A DNA stretch of 55,505 nucleotides, from assembly GCA_022704145.1 (NCBI GenBank), contig JAKJGY010000007.1, positions 1-55,505 of the forward strand, written 5' to 3'. The DNA is from Verrucomicrobiota bacterium (GTDB taxonomy: Bacteria > Verrucomicrobiota > Kiritimatiellia > RFP12 > UBA1067). A program made the position numbers and the translations under genes. This document shows positions 1 to 7,410 of this stretch, one piece after another (the first letter of the stretch is position 1; every line of letters begins with the position of its first letter). The notes beneath the pieces are model-generated. The model had not been told where the DNA came from. It saw only the letters and a list, made by a program, of their open reading frames with translations, and ran no database searches.

Positions 1-1318
1 AGACTTTGTCACCGCCTGCGTCGAGGACAGAGCTTCCGCGCTGCGCCTGCTCACCGCGCGAAAACCGTTCACATAGAAACGCCCTGGTGCCGCAACAAGG
101 ACACTTTGCGCCGGAACGAGACATTGTACCCGCTGAGATTCGCTTGTCATGCTCGCGCTTTTGAGCTGCGTTACCACCCTTCGGTTCCACTTCATTGCGG
201 ATGCCAAACCGCACTCCTGTTTTGTCGTCGTTAGGCTCTATGGTAAGGAGCGTTCGATAATTTGTTTTTTTTGAGAGCCAAAGCGTTTTGAGAAGTGGAA
301 GCGTGGCTCGGCAATTCTTGCAGTTTACTGCGCGAGCCCAAAGGTAGGCTACGGTAGGCTTGGCAATCCAACGAGGGTTGCATGCCTTTTCTAAATACTC
401 GGGTGTAAAGTCTCTGTTTAGGGCATCGATGTCAGGGGCTCCATCCTCCGTGAGAGGGACAAGCTGCATTTCGCGCCGCTCGTAGGGTTGCGGGTTCTTA
501 TTATCGAGCGGTTCAAAGTCGGCGTAAGTAGGATAAAACTTGCCGAGTTCCATGCGAGCGTTATTGTTAATCCAGCGGCCCCACGCCCTCACATGCCAGG
601 CAAGGTCGGCTTTGGGCGCACGGCCAGAGTCGACTTTCACCCATTCGGGAAAGATGCCCGCTTCAGCCTCAGTCTGTTTCTTTGTTTTTTTGGTTCGGCC
701 GACAAGGTGCGGATGCGCCTTGTAGAAGTCATTCATGAACGCTTCGTTCTCCAGAATAAAGTCCGGCAGTGGGTGGGTTTTGCCGGCGAGTTTCTGCGGG
801 TACTCCAGCGTGCATTTCTGGATGAACCAGGCGACGGGATTGATGTCCACGGAAGTCGCCTCGCAGCCGAGTCGCATCGCTTCGAGCGGGATCGCGCCGC
901 CGCCTGCGAACGGGTCGAGCACTTTTGGGGCGCGACCACCAAAAGCCTTAAGGATCTCCTGGCGAAGCGACTCCAGCGCTTCTTTATTTGACGTTTCCCG
1001 TCCCCAATGCAGGATACCGCCCTCGGTCTCTTCCTTTTCGCGTTCAACCACGCTGCCATCGGGCATCTTCTTGCGCTCGTGGTTTTTGACCACCCTGCCG
1101 CCTATCCGCTCGCAGAGTTCTTTGCGTTTCTCGGCGGTCCCAGGGTCAGGCAGGAGGGTGGCAAGGAGGGCGGCGCGGCAGGCGGCTAGCGGACGGCGGG
1201 CTGGCCAGATGTGCAGCGTGGAGATGTGGCCGTGCCGCACATTCTTCTCGTGGACGGAGTCCAGCGAAGCCTGTTTTAATGGAAAGGCGTGTTCGATGAG
1301 GCGGGAGGTGTCGTTCAT
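1..1318 (-). CDS. DUF1156-type adenine-specific DNA methylase (C-terminus cut by window edge)
   Basis: The frame stays open from an ATG at 1318 to base 1, so at least 439 residues are present and the C-terminus lies outside the window. The N-terminus has the DUF1156 signature: an HISTLHIWPARRPLAACRA stretch near residues 31-49. An SAM-binding motif I (DPFAGGGAIPLEA, about 135-147) follows, with an acidic motif II (SVDINP). Near the window edge a CPCCG zinc-ribbon-like motif appears. The catalytic NPPY/DPPY motif is expected in the missing part. The ATG overlaps the TGA of the upstream gene by the ATGA arrangement, so translation is probably coupled. By family it should methylate adenine in DNA, acting as the modification arm of a defence operon. 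The substrate and the system type are inferred. Confidence 0.85.
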   Translation of the reverse strand, partial: MNDTSRLIEHAFPLKQASLDSVHEKNVRHGHISTLHIWPARRPLAACRAALLATLLPDPGTAEKRKELCERIGGRVVKNHERKKMPDGSVVEREKEETEGGILHWGRETSNKEALESLRQEILKAFGGRAPKVLDPFAGGGAIPLEAMRLGCEATSVDINPVAWFIQKCTLEYPQKLAGKTHPLPDFILENEAFMNDFYKAHPHLVGRTKKTKKQTEAEAGIFPEWVKVDSGRAPKADLAWHVRAWGRWINNNARMELGKFYPTYADFEPLDNKNPQPYERREMQLVPLTEDGAPDIDALNRDFTPEYLEKACNPRWIAKPTVAYLWARAVNCKNCRATLPLLKTLWLSKKTNYRTLLTIEPNDDKTGVRFGIRNEVEPKGGNAAQKREHDKRISAGTMSRSGAKCPCCGTRAFLCERFSRGEQAQRGSSVLDAGGDKV

Positions 1319-2064
1319 GGGATGACCTGCGGAGGTTCTACGGTTTTTACGAATGCCATGATGAGGTTGTCGATGATTTTCGGGTACGAGGTGTTGAACC
1401 CCTGTCCGGTGACTTGAAAGGTTGTTCTGTCGCACTGGTCAAACATGGCTTTTATCTTCATGGACAGGTCGACAAACAGCTCAAACTGCTTGCCTATGCC
1501 CTCTGGAACTTGCGGAAGACGATATTTGCCGCTCTTGGTAAAAAACTCGGTCGCGTCTTGAGTGAAGAAACGCACGGTGTACTGCCGGTCAATAGGGGCG
1601 ATGAGGTGTGGCAGGATATGGGCCAGCGTCTTGGCGTTCGCGACCAGCGTGGAATCGGAAATGGATACGCGCAACCGTCCGTAGACGTCCTCCAAGCCGC
1701 GAAGAAGCGCTTTGTAATGCATAGGCGTGACGTTTTTGAACCGTTCGTTCCGCAGGGCCGTCAGTTCCGGCCGGCAAGCAAGGATGTTGGAACGGAAGAC
1801 GTCAAACTCGACCAGTTTGGCCTTCGTGTCTTCTGGATCGCCCATGCGGTGCATGCCCCAGGAAGCGAGCGTGGCGTAGATCATTTCGATGTGCCTGTCG
1901 CCCAGGAAATCCGCCGCCTGCGCGAGCAGCGCTTGTCGGTGGAAGTAGACCGACGGACCGCCGAAATCTTGAAGGACGGTAACGGACAAGTCGTAGTAGC
2001 GTGGCAGGTCGGCCAAAAGAGCCTCGGCATTACGGACGTTCAAGCCTATGCGTTTTGAACCCAT
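1315..2064 (-). CDS. Conserved-looking protein of unknown function in the defence operon
   Basis: A 249-residue soluble protein with no signal peptide or membrane segment. I do not recognise a domain. It is mixed alpha/beta in look, with many aromatic and basic residues (for example KNVTPMHYKALLRGLEDVYGRLR). Its stop overlaps the start of the DUF1156 methylase (ATGA), and its start lies 25 bases after the end of the NYN gene, so it belongs to the same transcript. The intimate coupling with the methylase suggests a partner or specificity role, but that is inference only. Confidence 0.75.
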   Translation of the reverse strand: MGSKRIGLNVRNAEALLADLPRYYDLSVTVLQDFGGPSVYFHRQALLAQAADFLGDRHIEMIYATLASWGMHRMGDPEDTKAKLVEFDVFRSNILACRPELTALRNERFKNVTPMHYKALLRGLEDVYGRLRVSISDSTLVANAKTLAHILPHLIAPIDRQYTVRFFTQDATEFFTKSGKYRLPQVPEGIGKQFELFVDLSMKIKAMFDQCDRTTFQVTGQGFNTSYPKIIDNLIMAFVKTVEPPQVIP

Positions 2065-2089
2065 GATGTTTTCCTACGTGTTCCAAGCG

Positions 2090-2713
2090 CTACCAGCTTG
2101 GCGGTTTGTGGAAGTTGCCTTGTTTATCGGTCAAGACCGGCGGAAACTGGCTCGCCTGCAAGGCGGCTTCGCGAATGTGCTTGTAGAAGCGGGCCGTGGT
2201 CTGGAGCGTCTTGCAGGCCTTTAGCTGCGGGTTGAGCACGCCGACTGGTTTGTGGAATTTTGTTTGGACAAACTGAATGGGCGCTTTCAGGTCGGAATCA
2301 CCGCTGATGATGACCGCGCATTCGAAGGCGTTATCAAACGCGTCGGTGAGCAGGTGGGTCGCCAGATTCACGTCGGAACCCTTTTCCTCGGTCTTTACGA
2401 CGTCAATAAAGCGCTTGCCGTTAGGCAAGGGCTTGACCAGCGGCATGCTGACCACGTGGGTCAGATAATGGCCGAAAATGATCTGGAGGTTGGGGAGGGT
2501 CTGGAGCGCGCGAAGGTAAACTAGTTGGCGCATCGGCTGTGACGGGTCATCGGGCCGGGCGTGTACTCGGGCCGTGAAGTACTTGAAGCCGATCACCGTG
2601 TTGGTTGGGATCATCACGCGGCAGAGCGCCTGCAGATCGAGCCACTTGTAGTGCGTGCCCTTGACGGCTCCGTAGTAGAGGTTGAAGCCGTCCACATAGA
2701 CCATGGTCTTCAT
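2090..2713 (-). CDS. NYN domain (PIN-like RNase fold, LabA/DUF88 type) protein
   Basis: A protein of 207 residues from the ATG at 2713, which has a GGGAGGGG ribosome binding site 6-8 bases upstream. An in-frame upstream start at 2737 is less likely. It begins MVYVDGFNLYYGAVKG, the first acidic strand of NYN domains. The middle has EEKGSDVNLATHLL and the end of the fold CAVIISGDSDLKAPIQ, giving the spaced Asp residues that bind metal in this PIN-like nuclease fold. By family it probably cuts RNA. Its ATG overlaps the stop of the 49-residue ORF upstream (ATGA). Its place between a helicase and a DNA methylase suggests a nuclease effector of a defence system, which is an inference. Confidence 0.85.
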   Translation of the reverse strand: MKTMVYVDGFNLYYGAVKGTHYKWLDLQALCRVMIPTNTVIGFKYFTARVHARPDDPSQPMRQLVYLRALQTLPNLQIIFGHYLTHVVSMPLVKPLPNGKRFIDVVKTEEKGSDVNLATHLLTDAFDNAFECAVIISGDSDLKAPIQFVQTKFHKPVGVLNPQLKACKTLQTTARFYKHIREAALQASQFPPVLTDKQGNFHKPPSW

Positions 2714-2859
2714 AACGGCCCCTCCCGGAAAAAGCAAGAGCCGACCCTTTCGGAACGGCTCCGCGCCCCTTCGCCGAAGCTAACGGGGTTGTTTATGCGA
2801 TCACTATATGCCAAAACCGTGCGGTCTGTCAATTCAAAGCGAGTCAATTTTTTGCTCAT
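2710..2859 (-). CDS. Small ORF (49 residues), translationally coupled on both sides
   Basis: The ATG at 2859 lies one base after the TGA of the helicase gene, with GGAGAG inside the helicase end as a ribosome binding site. The TGA at 2710 overlaps the ATG of the NYN gene (ATGA). The predicted product starts MSKKLTRFELTDRTVLAY and is basic, with no recognised domain. The second half reads like low-complexity sequence. It may be a real small regulatory or antitoxin-like protein, or only a translated spacer that couples the helicase and NYN genes. The start and stop placement is the main evidence. Confidence 0.45.
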   Translation of the reverse strand: MSKKLTRFELTDRTVLAYSDRINNPVSFGEGARSRSERVGSCFFREGPL

Positions 2860-2860
2860 T

Positions 2861-5800
2861 TCACTCTCCTTCACAGACCTGGTCGACTTGCGACTTTGCA
2901 ATTAACACGCTGCCCTTGGCCTTAGCCAACAGGTTCTCGAACGGGTCTTGCACGCGAACGAGCCGAGGGCTGGGGGTGGCGCAGTCGTAGACGGCGTAAA
3001 GCCAGTAGCTTTTGCGCAAGTTACAGGCCTTGGCCCATTCGTTGGCTGTGACTTCGACAGCGCCGGTTGCGGCGCGCCCTTTGACTTCGATGCAGCGCTT
3101 CTCGCCGTCGGCCCTGACAGCGAGTAGGTCGAAGCCTGGGTTGTCCGGCAGGCCCGCGCGACGGGCGAGCTCGGGTGTGTGAACCGCAAGGACCTTCGCG
3201 CCGGCGGCTTCTTCGTAGGCTTGCGCCAGCCTCATGGCCACGAGTTCGACCGCAGCCTCCTGCTGTTCGAGGTCGGCCGGGAGCGAGGAGGGAACGACAA
3301 GGGCATGCGCGATGAAAGTAACAGTGCCGGGCGCGATCAGCTCAGGCTCGCGGCGCAGAACGGCGAGCACGTTGTCGCGTTTGCTGGCGAGTTCGCGTTG
3401 CTGCCGTTTTACGTCTTCCAGCGCCTCTTGGGCCTTGCGATTGCCTTTGCGGGCCTTTTCGGCATGCTTGACGCGGGCGGTGAGCAGTTCGGCTTCCTGA
3501 TAGTCGCAGCCACGGCGGATAAAGCCTTCGCGCTCGGGGACGGTGGCGAGGAGCGCCCTCTTCTTTTCGAGCGCAAGCTCGCGGGCGACGCGTTCGGCCA
3601 AGAAGGCACGCGCCTGTTCCTTTTCCTCGCGGGCGGCTACGGCCAGGCGCTGCGCCGAGGCGGGCAGACCCCTTCCGCCTTTGAGCAGGAGCAGATGTTC
3701 GACAGGGCAGAGTTCGAGCTCTGCGCCCTCGTACTGTCGCACGCCGACAAGGCTGCAATCCAGCAGTTCTTCCCGTTCCAGCTCAGGCAGAGTAGAGTCG
3801 GCTTTACGGACAACCGAGAGCAGGGCCAGATGGAAGAGGTAGGGCTTGTCAGCGACCGAGTCAACAAAGAGCGCTCCTCGCGAACCGGCTTCCGAGAGCC
3901 GTTCTGTGACAAGCTCCCGGAAACGCTCGAAAACGGGCTCGCCTGGATGTATCCAGATGGCCTCTTTGCTGTCTGCCGGGCGCAAGAACGAGAAACGGTC
4001 GCGAAGTTCCTCGGGGTACTGTTCGAGAACCGAGAGCAGGGGGTCGAGCGCGTCAGGGCGGAGCGCACGAAGCGAGAAGACGCCGTCGAGAGCACCTTCG
4101 AGGGCTATGTCGACCAGCGGCGCGGCCTGCTGGAGGTATTGCCGGGTGTAGCCGGGCATGAGGCGGAAGTAGGCTTCCTGTTCGATTTTGAGGCGCAGGC
4201 CGGGGAGTTCGCGGGCGACATCGCCACCGGAACCGTAGAGGGCCTTTTCACGGGAGTCGAGAGCTTCAAGCTGTTCCGCGGTGAGGCTGCCTGCCAGTTG
4301 GAGCGCCACAGCATCGGCGTCTTCCGTAACGGCGAGTTCCATGTAGTGCTTGAGGGAGACGCCGCTGTAAAGGCGTCCGATGCAGTCGTAGACCTTGTCG
4401 GAACGAAGCTGCTTGCGGATGAGCTCCAATTTGTCGAGCAGCGTTTTCAAGACCTTGCCTTCGCGGGTCTTGGGCGCGACCAGGTTCATGATGAGCACCG
4501 GATCGTGCTTCTGTCCGTAACGGTGGATGCGGCCCATGCGCTGTTCAAGGCGGGCGGGATTCCAGGGGATATCGTAATTGATCATGAGCCAGCAAAACTG
4601 CAGGTTGATGCCTTCCCCGGCCGCATCGGTGCAGATGAGGAAGCGGGCTCCGCCTTTGTCGAGGGGTTTGCGGAAACGGGCGACCTCTTCCTCGCGCAGC
4701 GTGTAGTGCATGCCGCCGTGAATCTGCGCGACCTGGCCGGTATAGCCGAGTCCGCTGAGGCGTTTCACAAGAAACTCCAGCGTGTCGCGGTGCTCCGTGA
4801 ACACGATCAGTTTCTCTTCAAGGAACTTGGGGGACGTGAGGATTTCACGCAGCTTGTCGAATTTCGATTCGTGCCCGTCTTCGTAGACTTTGCGTGCGAG
4901 CGCCAGCAGGTTGAGAACCTGTTCACGTTCGGCCAACAGGTCAAGGAGTGAGGCCGCAACGACGCCTTTGAGAAGGCGGTCTTCGGCCTCTTCGTGCGCC
5001 TCGCCTGTTTCCTCGTCGCCTTCGTCATCCGCGGTCGTGGTATCGAGGAGATCCTTGTCGTGAAGTTTCGACTGCAGGGTGGCGAGCTGCTCCGTTGAGA
5101 GGCGACCGCTTTGGACATCATCGATATAGCCGTCGAGTTTTTCGAGGCGGCGCTCGAAAGAACGCAACAACGCATATGTGGAGCTGACGAGGCGGCGCTG
5201 GAAAACACTCATCGCCAGGCGCGCCGCCTCGCGATTGAGGAGCTTGGCTTTGTTATAAACAAAACGCAAGTAGTCGGTGGTTTCGTCGTATAGCTTCTGC
5301 TCGCTGACTTCGCCTTGGGAAAGGTCGAAGCCGAGGGTATCGGACAGGCGTTTGGGATAAAGCGGGCGGCCGTCGAGATGGACCATTTCCTCTTTCGTCC
5401 GTCGAAGGAAATGTGCCCGCCGTTGCTCGGGCGGATAGTTGTCGAAAGCGTCGGGGGACGCAAGCATTTCGGGTTCGAGCAGACGCCAGATCGCGTAGTA
5501 AGGGTAGTCTTTGCCCATGTGCGGCGTGGCCGTCAGGAGCAGGAGGTGAGTGGCGCTCCAGCCGAGTTTCCAGGCGTGCTCCGAAGTCGGGACGCCTGCG
5601 AGCGCCTCAGCAAGGCGATAGCGGTCGGTTTTGCGAAGGCGCAAGTCGTTGCCGCGGTCAGCGCTCAACTTGTGCGCCTCATCGAAGATGACAAGATCGT
5701 AGGGAATGACATCCGGTTCTTGAAGGCGCGCGAAGACACGGGGACTGGCGAGGGTGTCGATGCTGAGGATCAGCCGGTCGCTGGCAGCGCCGGAAAAGGG

Positions 5801-6451
5801 GTTTTCGGTTCGGACGTCGTTGCCGGAGACAATCCGGAACGGCAAGCTGAAAAGGGTCAATAGCTCCCGTCGCCAGTTGCCGATGAGGCCGGCGGGTGCG
5901 ACAACCAGAATACGACGCAGCAATCTCCGGGAGAGCATTTCGCGGAGATAGAGGCCGGACATGATCGTTTTTCCTGCTCCGGCGTCGTCTGCTAGAAGAA
6001 AACGGAGGCGCGATTGTCGAAGCAGGTGCTCGTAGACCGCAAGCCGCTGATGCGGCAAAGGGTCAATACTCGAGATCTCGGTGGCGAAGACCGGGTTCAT
6101 GAGGTGGCCGAAGGAGAGCCGCTCACCTTCGGCCAGCACTTTTACAGTATCGGGGTTGGCGGTGAAATCGAGCAGCGGTTCAAGCCGTGGGGAAGGCGTC
6201 GAAAGGGGCTCGTCCTTATCAGCGGTGGGAGTGGCGGTGAGTTTGCGCAGTTGGGACCAGTAGACTTTCGAGGGTTTGGTCTGGTTGTTTTCCCAGCGAT
6301 TAACAGTGGCGAAAGAGACGCCAAGGCGTTCAGCAAGGGCCTGTTGGGTAAGCGAGAGGCGTCCGCGCAGGCTTTTGATTCGCTCCGCGTAGTCGTTTTC
6401 AGGGGATTGACCCAGTTCGCTTTGTGCCTTTGGAGTCATAAGAAGGTGCAT
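2861..6451 (-). CDS. XRE-HTH / SNF2-family helicase / DUF3883 fusion, defence-type
   Basis: About 1196 residues from the ATG at 6451. An in-frame TTG at 6505 is unlikely because it lies inside the predicted -35 box; an ATG at 6439 is the other option. Order of domains: XRE helix-turn-helix (about 22-70, SLTQQALAERLGVSFATVNR); SNF2/DEAD-like ATPase with a Q motif (LPHQRLAVYEHLL), Walker A ADDAGAGKT (about 154-162) and DEAH (about 257-260); helicase C domain with ICTDAAGEGINLQ and ARLEQRMGRIHRYGQ; a long charged coiled region; and a C-terminal DUF3883-like domain with FDLLAVRADGEKRCIEVKGR, a PD-(D/E)xK-type D...ExK core. The ATPase resembles DrmD-type helicases of DISARM. It leads an operon with NYN and DUF1156 genes. 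The HTH probably represses its own promoter. Confidence 0.9.
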   Translation of the reverse strand: MHLLMTPKAQSELGQSPENDYAERIKSLRGRLSLTQQALAERLGVSFATVNRWENNQTKPSKVYWSQLRKLTATPTADKDEPLSTPSPRLEPLLDFTANPDTVKVLAEGERLSFGHLMNPVFATEISSIDPLPHQRLAVYEHLLRQSRLRFLLADDAGAGKTIMSGLYLREMLSRRLLRRILVVAPAGLIGNWRRELLTLFSLPFRIVSGNDVRTENPFSGAASDRLILSIDTLASPRVFARLQEPDVIPYDLVIFDEAHKLSADRGNDLRLRKTDRYRLAEALAGVPTSEHAWKLGWSATHLLLLTATPHMGKDYPYYAIWRLLEPEMLASPDAFDNYPPEQRRAHFLRRTKEEMVHLDGRPLYPKRLSDTLGFDLSQGEVSEQKLYDETTDYLRFVYNKAKLLNREAARLAMSVFQRRLVSSTYALLRSFERRLEKLDGYIDDVQSGRLSTEQLATLQSKLHDKDLLDTTTADDEGDEETGEAHEEAEDRLLKGVVAASLLDLLAEREQVLNLLALARKVYEDGHESKFDKLREILTSPKFLEEKLIVFTEHRDTLEFLVKRLSGLGYTGQVAQIHGGMHYTLREEEVARFRKPLDKGGARFLICTDAAGEGINLQFCWLMINYDIPWNPARLEQRMGRIHRYGQKHDPVLIMNLVAPKTREGKVLKTLLDKLELIRKQLRSDKVYDCIGRLYSGVSLKHYMELAVTEDADAVALQLAGSLTAEQLEALDSREKALYGSGGDVARELPGLRLKIEQEAYFRLMPGYTRQYLQQAAPLVDIALEGALDGVFSLRALRPDALDPLLSVLEQYPEELRDRFSFLRPADSKEAIWIHPGEPVFERFRELVTERLSEAGSRGALFVDSVADKPYLFHLALLSVVRKADSTLPELEREELLDCSLVGVRQYEGAELELCPVEHLLLLKGGRGLPASAQRLAVAAREEKEQARAFLAERVARELALEKKRALLATVPEREGFIRRGCDYQEAELLTARVKHAEKARKGNRKAQEALEDVKRQQRELASKRDNVLAVLRREPELIAPGTVTFIAHALVVPSSLPADLEQQEAAVELVAMRLAQAYEEAAGAKVLAVHTPELARRAGLPDNPGFDLLAVRADGEKRCIEVKGRAATGAVEVTANEWAKACNLRKSYWLYAVYDCATPSPRLVRVQDPFENLLAKAKGSVLIAKSQVDQVCEGE

Positions 6452-6475
6452 GATGCTCAGTGGCGCAACGCCAAC

Positions 6476-6505
6476 AATATAACAGGTGTTATAAGCAGCC
6501 GTCAA
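6476..6505 (-). promoter_or_regulatory. Predicted sigma70-type promoter of the helicase-NYN-methylase operon
   Basis: On the minus strand, TTGACG (6500-6505) is followed after 18 bases by TATATT (6476-6481). The expected transcript start is around 6469, leaving a leader of roughly 18 bases before the ATG at 6451. This spacing rules out the upstream TTG start for the helicase. Confidence 0.6.
6478..6493. promoter_or_regulatory. Perfect palindromic operator candidate over the -10 box
   Basis: TATAACA-GG-TGTTATA: two perfect 7-bp arms around a 2-bp centre. It overlaps the predicted -10 box of the operon and lies between -35 and -10. The first protein of the operon has an XRE helix-turn-helix, so autorepression is the natural reading. 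Binding itself is inferred. Confidence 0.65.
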
Positions 6506-6923
6506 GTTGACACGCGATATTACGCCAGATACCGCGTTTGACGGGAGTCGCTGAAACCATGTTTCAGGTATTATTCGAACGCATCTCGTTTGAATGCCAG
6601 GGTGATTTCGAAGTCACACTTTTGCCCAGCGTTGTCTGCATTATAAGTTGAACGTCAGCGTGTTACATAGACAATGTATCCGGTCGCGGCATTATTTGAC
6701 AAACAGTTAATGGAGGTGTTAGCCTTATCATTTCACGGGACCGAGGAATTCGGTGAGCGGTAGAAAATTAATTTAAATCTGTGTACGATAGCAAACGTCC
6801 GCACGAAAATCTAACCGGAAAAATTGCAATTTTTTTCGTCGGTTCTGTTGCGGCTTGACCGCTCAGCTTGTAAAAAAAGCCCGTTATTTGCCAAGGGAAA
6901 TACCCGGCAGTTAGGAGCAGTCG
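6506..6923. other. Non-coding, AT-richer stretch upstream of the defence operon
   Basis: No convincing gene is seen. The stretch is much less GC-rich than the DNA to its right. It holds a TTGACA near 6698 without a clear partner -10 box, a short inverted repeat around 6574-6595 (TTCGAACG...CGTTTGAA), and an AT-rich palindrome (AAAAATTGCAATTTTT at 6819-6834) flanked by AACCG/CGGTT at 6813-6844 that could form a hairpin. It may mark the edge of an acquired island. Confidence 0.4.
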
Positions 6924-7172
6924 ATGCAATCAATAAACACTCGTTCCCCGTCCTCTACGGGATCTCGACGCCGCCAGGCCGGACCGATCATCCCTTCCCC
7001 ACGCGCGCGCCGTCCCTTTTTGGCTGGATCGTCCGACTCGCAGCGTCGGACATACGAGCCCTGCGTCCTGAGAATGGCTGGCGCGCAAAGGACGCCCGTC
7101 ATGCCTGATCCGCCACCTCGACCGGCAGGCCCGCCTCCGAAGGGCGGCCGTAAAAACAAAAAAGACCAATAA
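6924..7172 (+). CDS. Possible small basic protein (82 residues), weak
   Basis: An ATG at 6924 has AGGAG six bases upstream. The product is rich in Arg, Pro and Gly and ends PPPKGGRKNKKDQ. No domain is recognised. Against it: the last codons and the stop lie inside the terminator of the tRNA on the other strand, so the Lys-rich tail may only be the copy of its U-tract. Kept because of the good ribosome binding site. Confidence 0.25.
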   Translation: MQSINTRSPSSTGSRRRQAGPIIPSPRARRPFLAGSSDSQRRTYEPCVLRMAGAQRTPVMPDPPPRPAGPPPKGGRKNKKDQ

Positions 7173-7188
7173 AACCGAGGTTTTATGG
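7151..7188 (-). terminator. Rho-independent terminator of the tRNA-Met gene
   Basis: Read on the minus strand, a stem built from CCATAAAACC and GGTTTTATTGG (7166-7188) is followed by TCTTTTTTG and more T residues (7151-7165). It begins about 10 bases after the encoded CCA of the tRNA. Confidence 0.75.
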
Positions 7189-7198
7189 GCCTTTAAGA

Positions 7199-7274
7199 TG
7201 GTGGCGGGTGAGGGTCACGATCCCCCGACCTGCGGATTATGATTCCGACGCTCTACCAACTGAGCTAACCCGCC
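7199..7274 (-). tRNA. tRNA-Met (anticodon CAU)
   Basis: A full cloverleaf of 76 bases including an encoded CCA (7199-7201). The acceptor GGCGGGT pairs with ACCCGCC, the D arm is GCTC-AGTTGGTA-GAGC, and the anticodon loop is ATCATAA, so CAU. The anticodon stem has a T-C mismatch at pair 27-43. The T-arm is GGGGG-ATCGTGA-CCCTC: the loop differs from the usual TTCGAAT, with A54 and T58 in place of T54 and A58. Elongator tRNA-Met is most likely. A CAU tRNA-Ile, whose C34 becomes lysidine, cannot be excluded from sequence alone. Confidence 0.85.
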
Positions 7275-7288
7275 GAAAAAGTCTTTTT

Positions 7289-7318
7289 ACTTTACCTGAT
7301 CTGGCCGGGGGGTGTCAA
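7289..7318 (-). promoter_or_regulatory. Predicted promoter of the tRNA-Met gene
   Basis: On the minus strand TTGACA (7313-7318) lies 18 bases before TAAAGT (7289-7294), which in turn lies 14 bases before the first tRNA base at 7274. Confidence 0.55.
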
Positions 7319-7410
7319 TGCTGTCTGCGGAAATTTCGCTTTACCGCGTTGCCGCACCCTTCATGACACCGCGCAGGGCCCCGGCAGCGGCCTGAGGCGA
7401 GGCAAGCGTC

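Noticed and set aside
3179-4951. 590-codon plus-strand open frame opposite the helicase
   Set aside because: The helicase motifs are clear on the minus strand; this frame is its shadow.
6503-6505. TTG start for the helicase, giving 18 more residues
   Set aside because: The codon lies inside the predicted -35 box, upstream of the expected transcript start.
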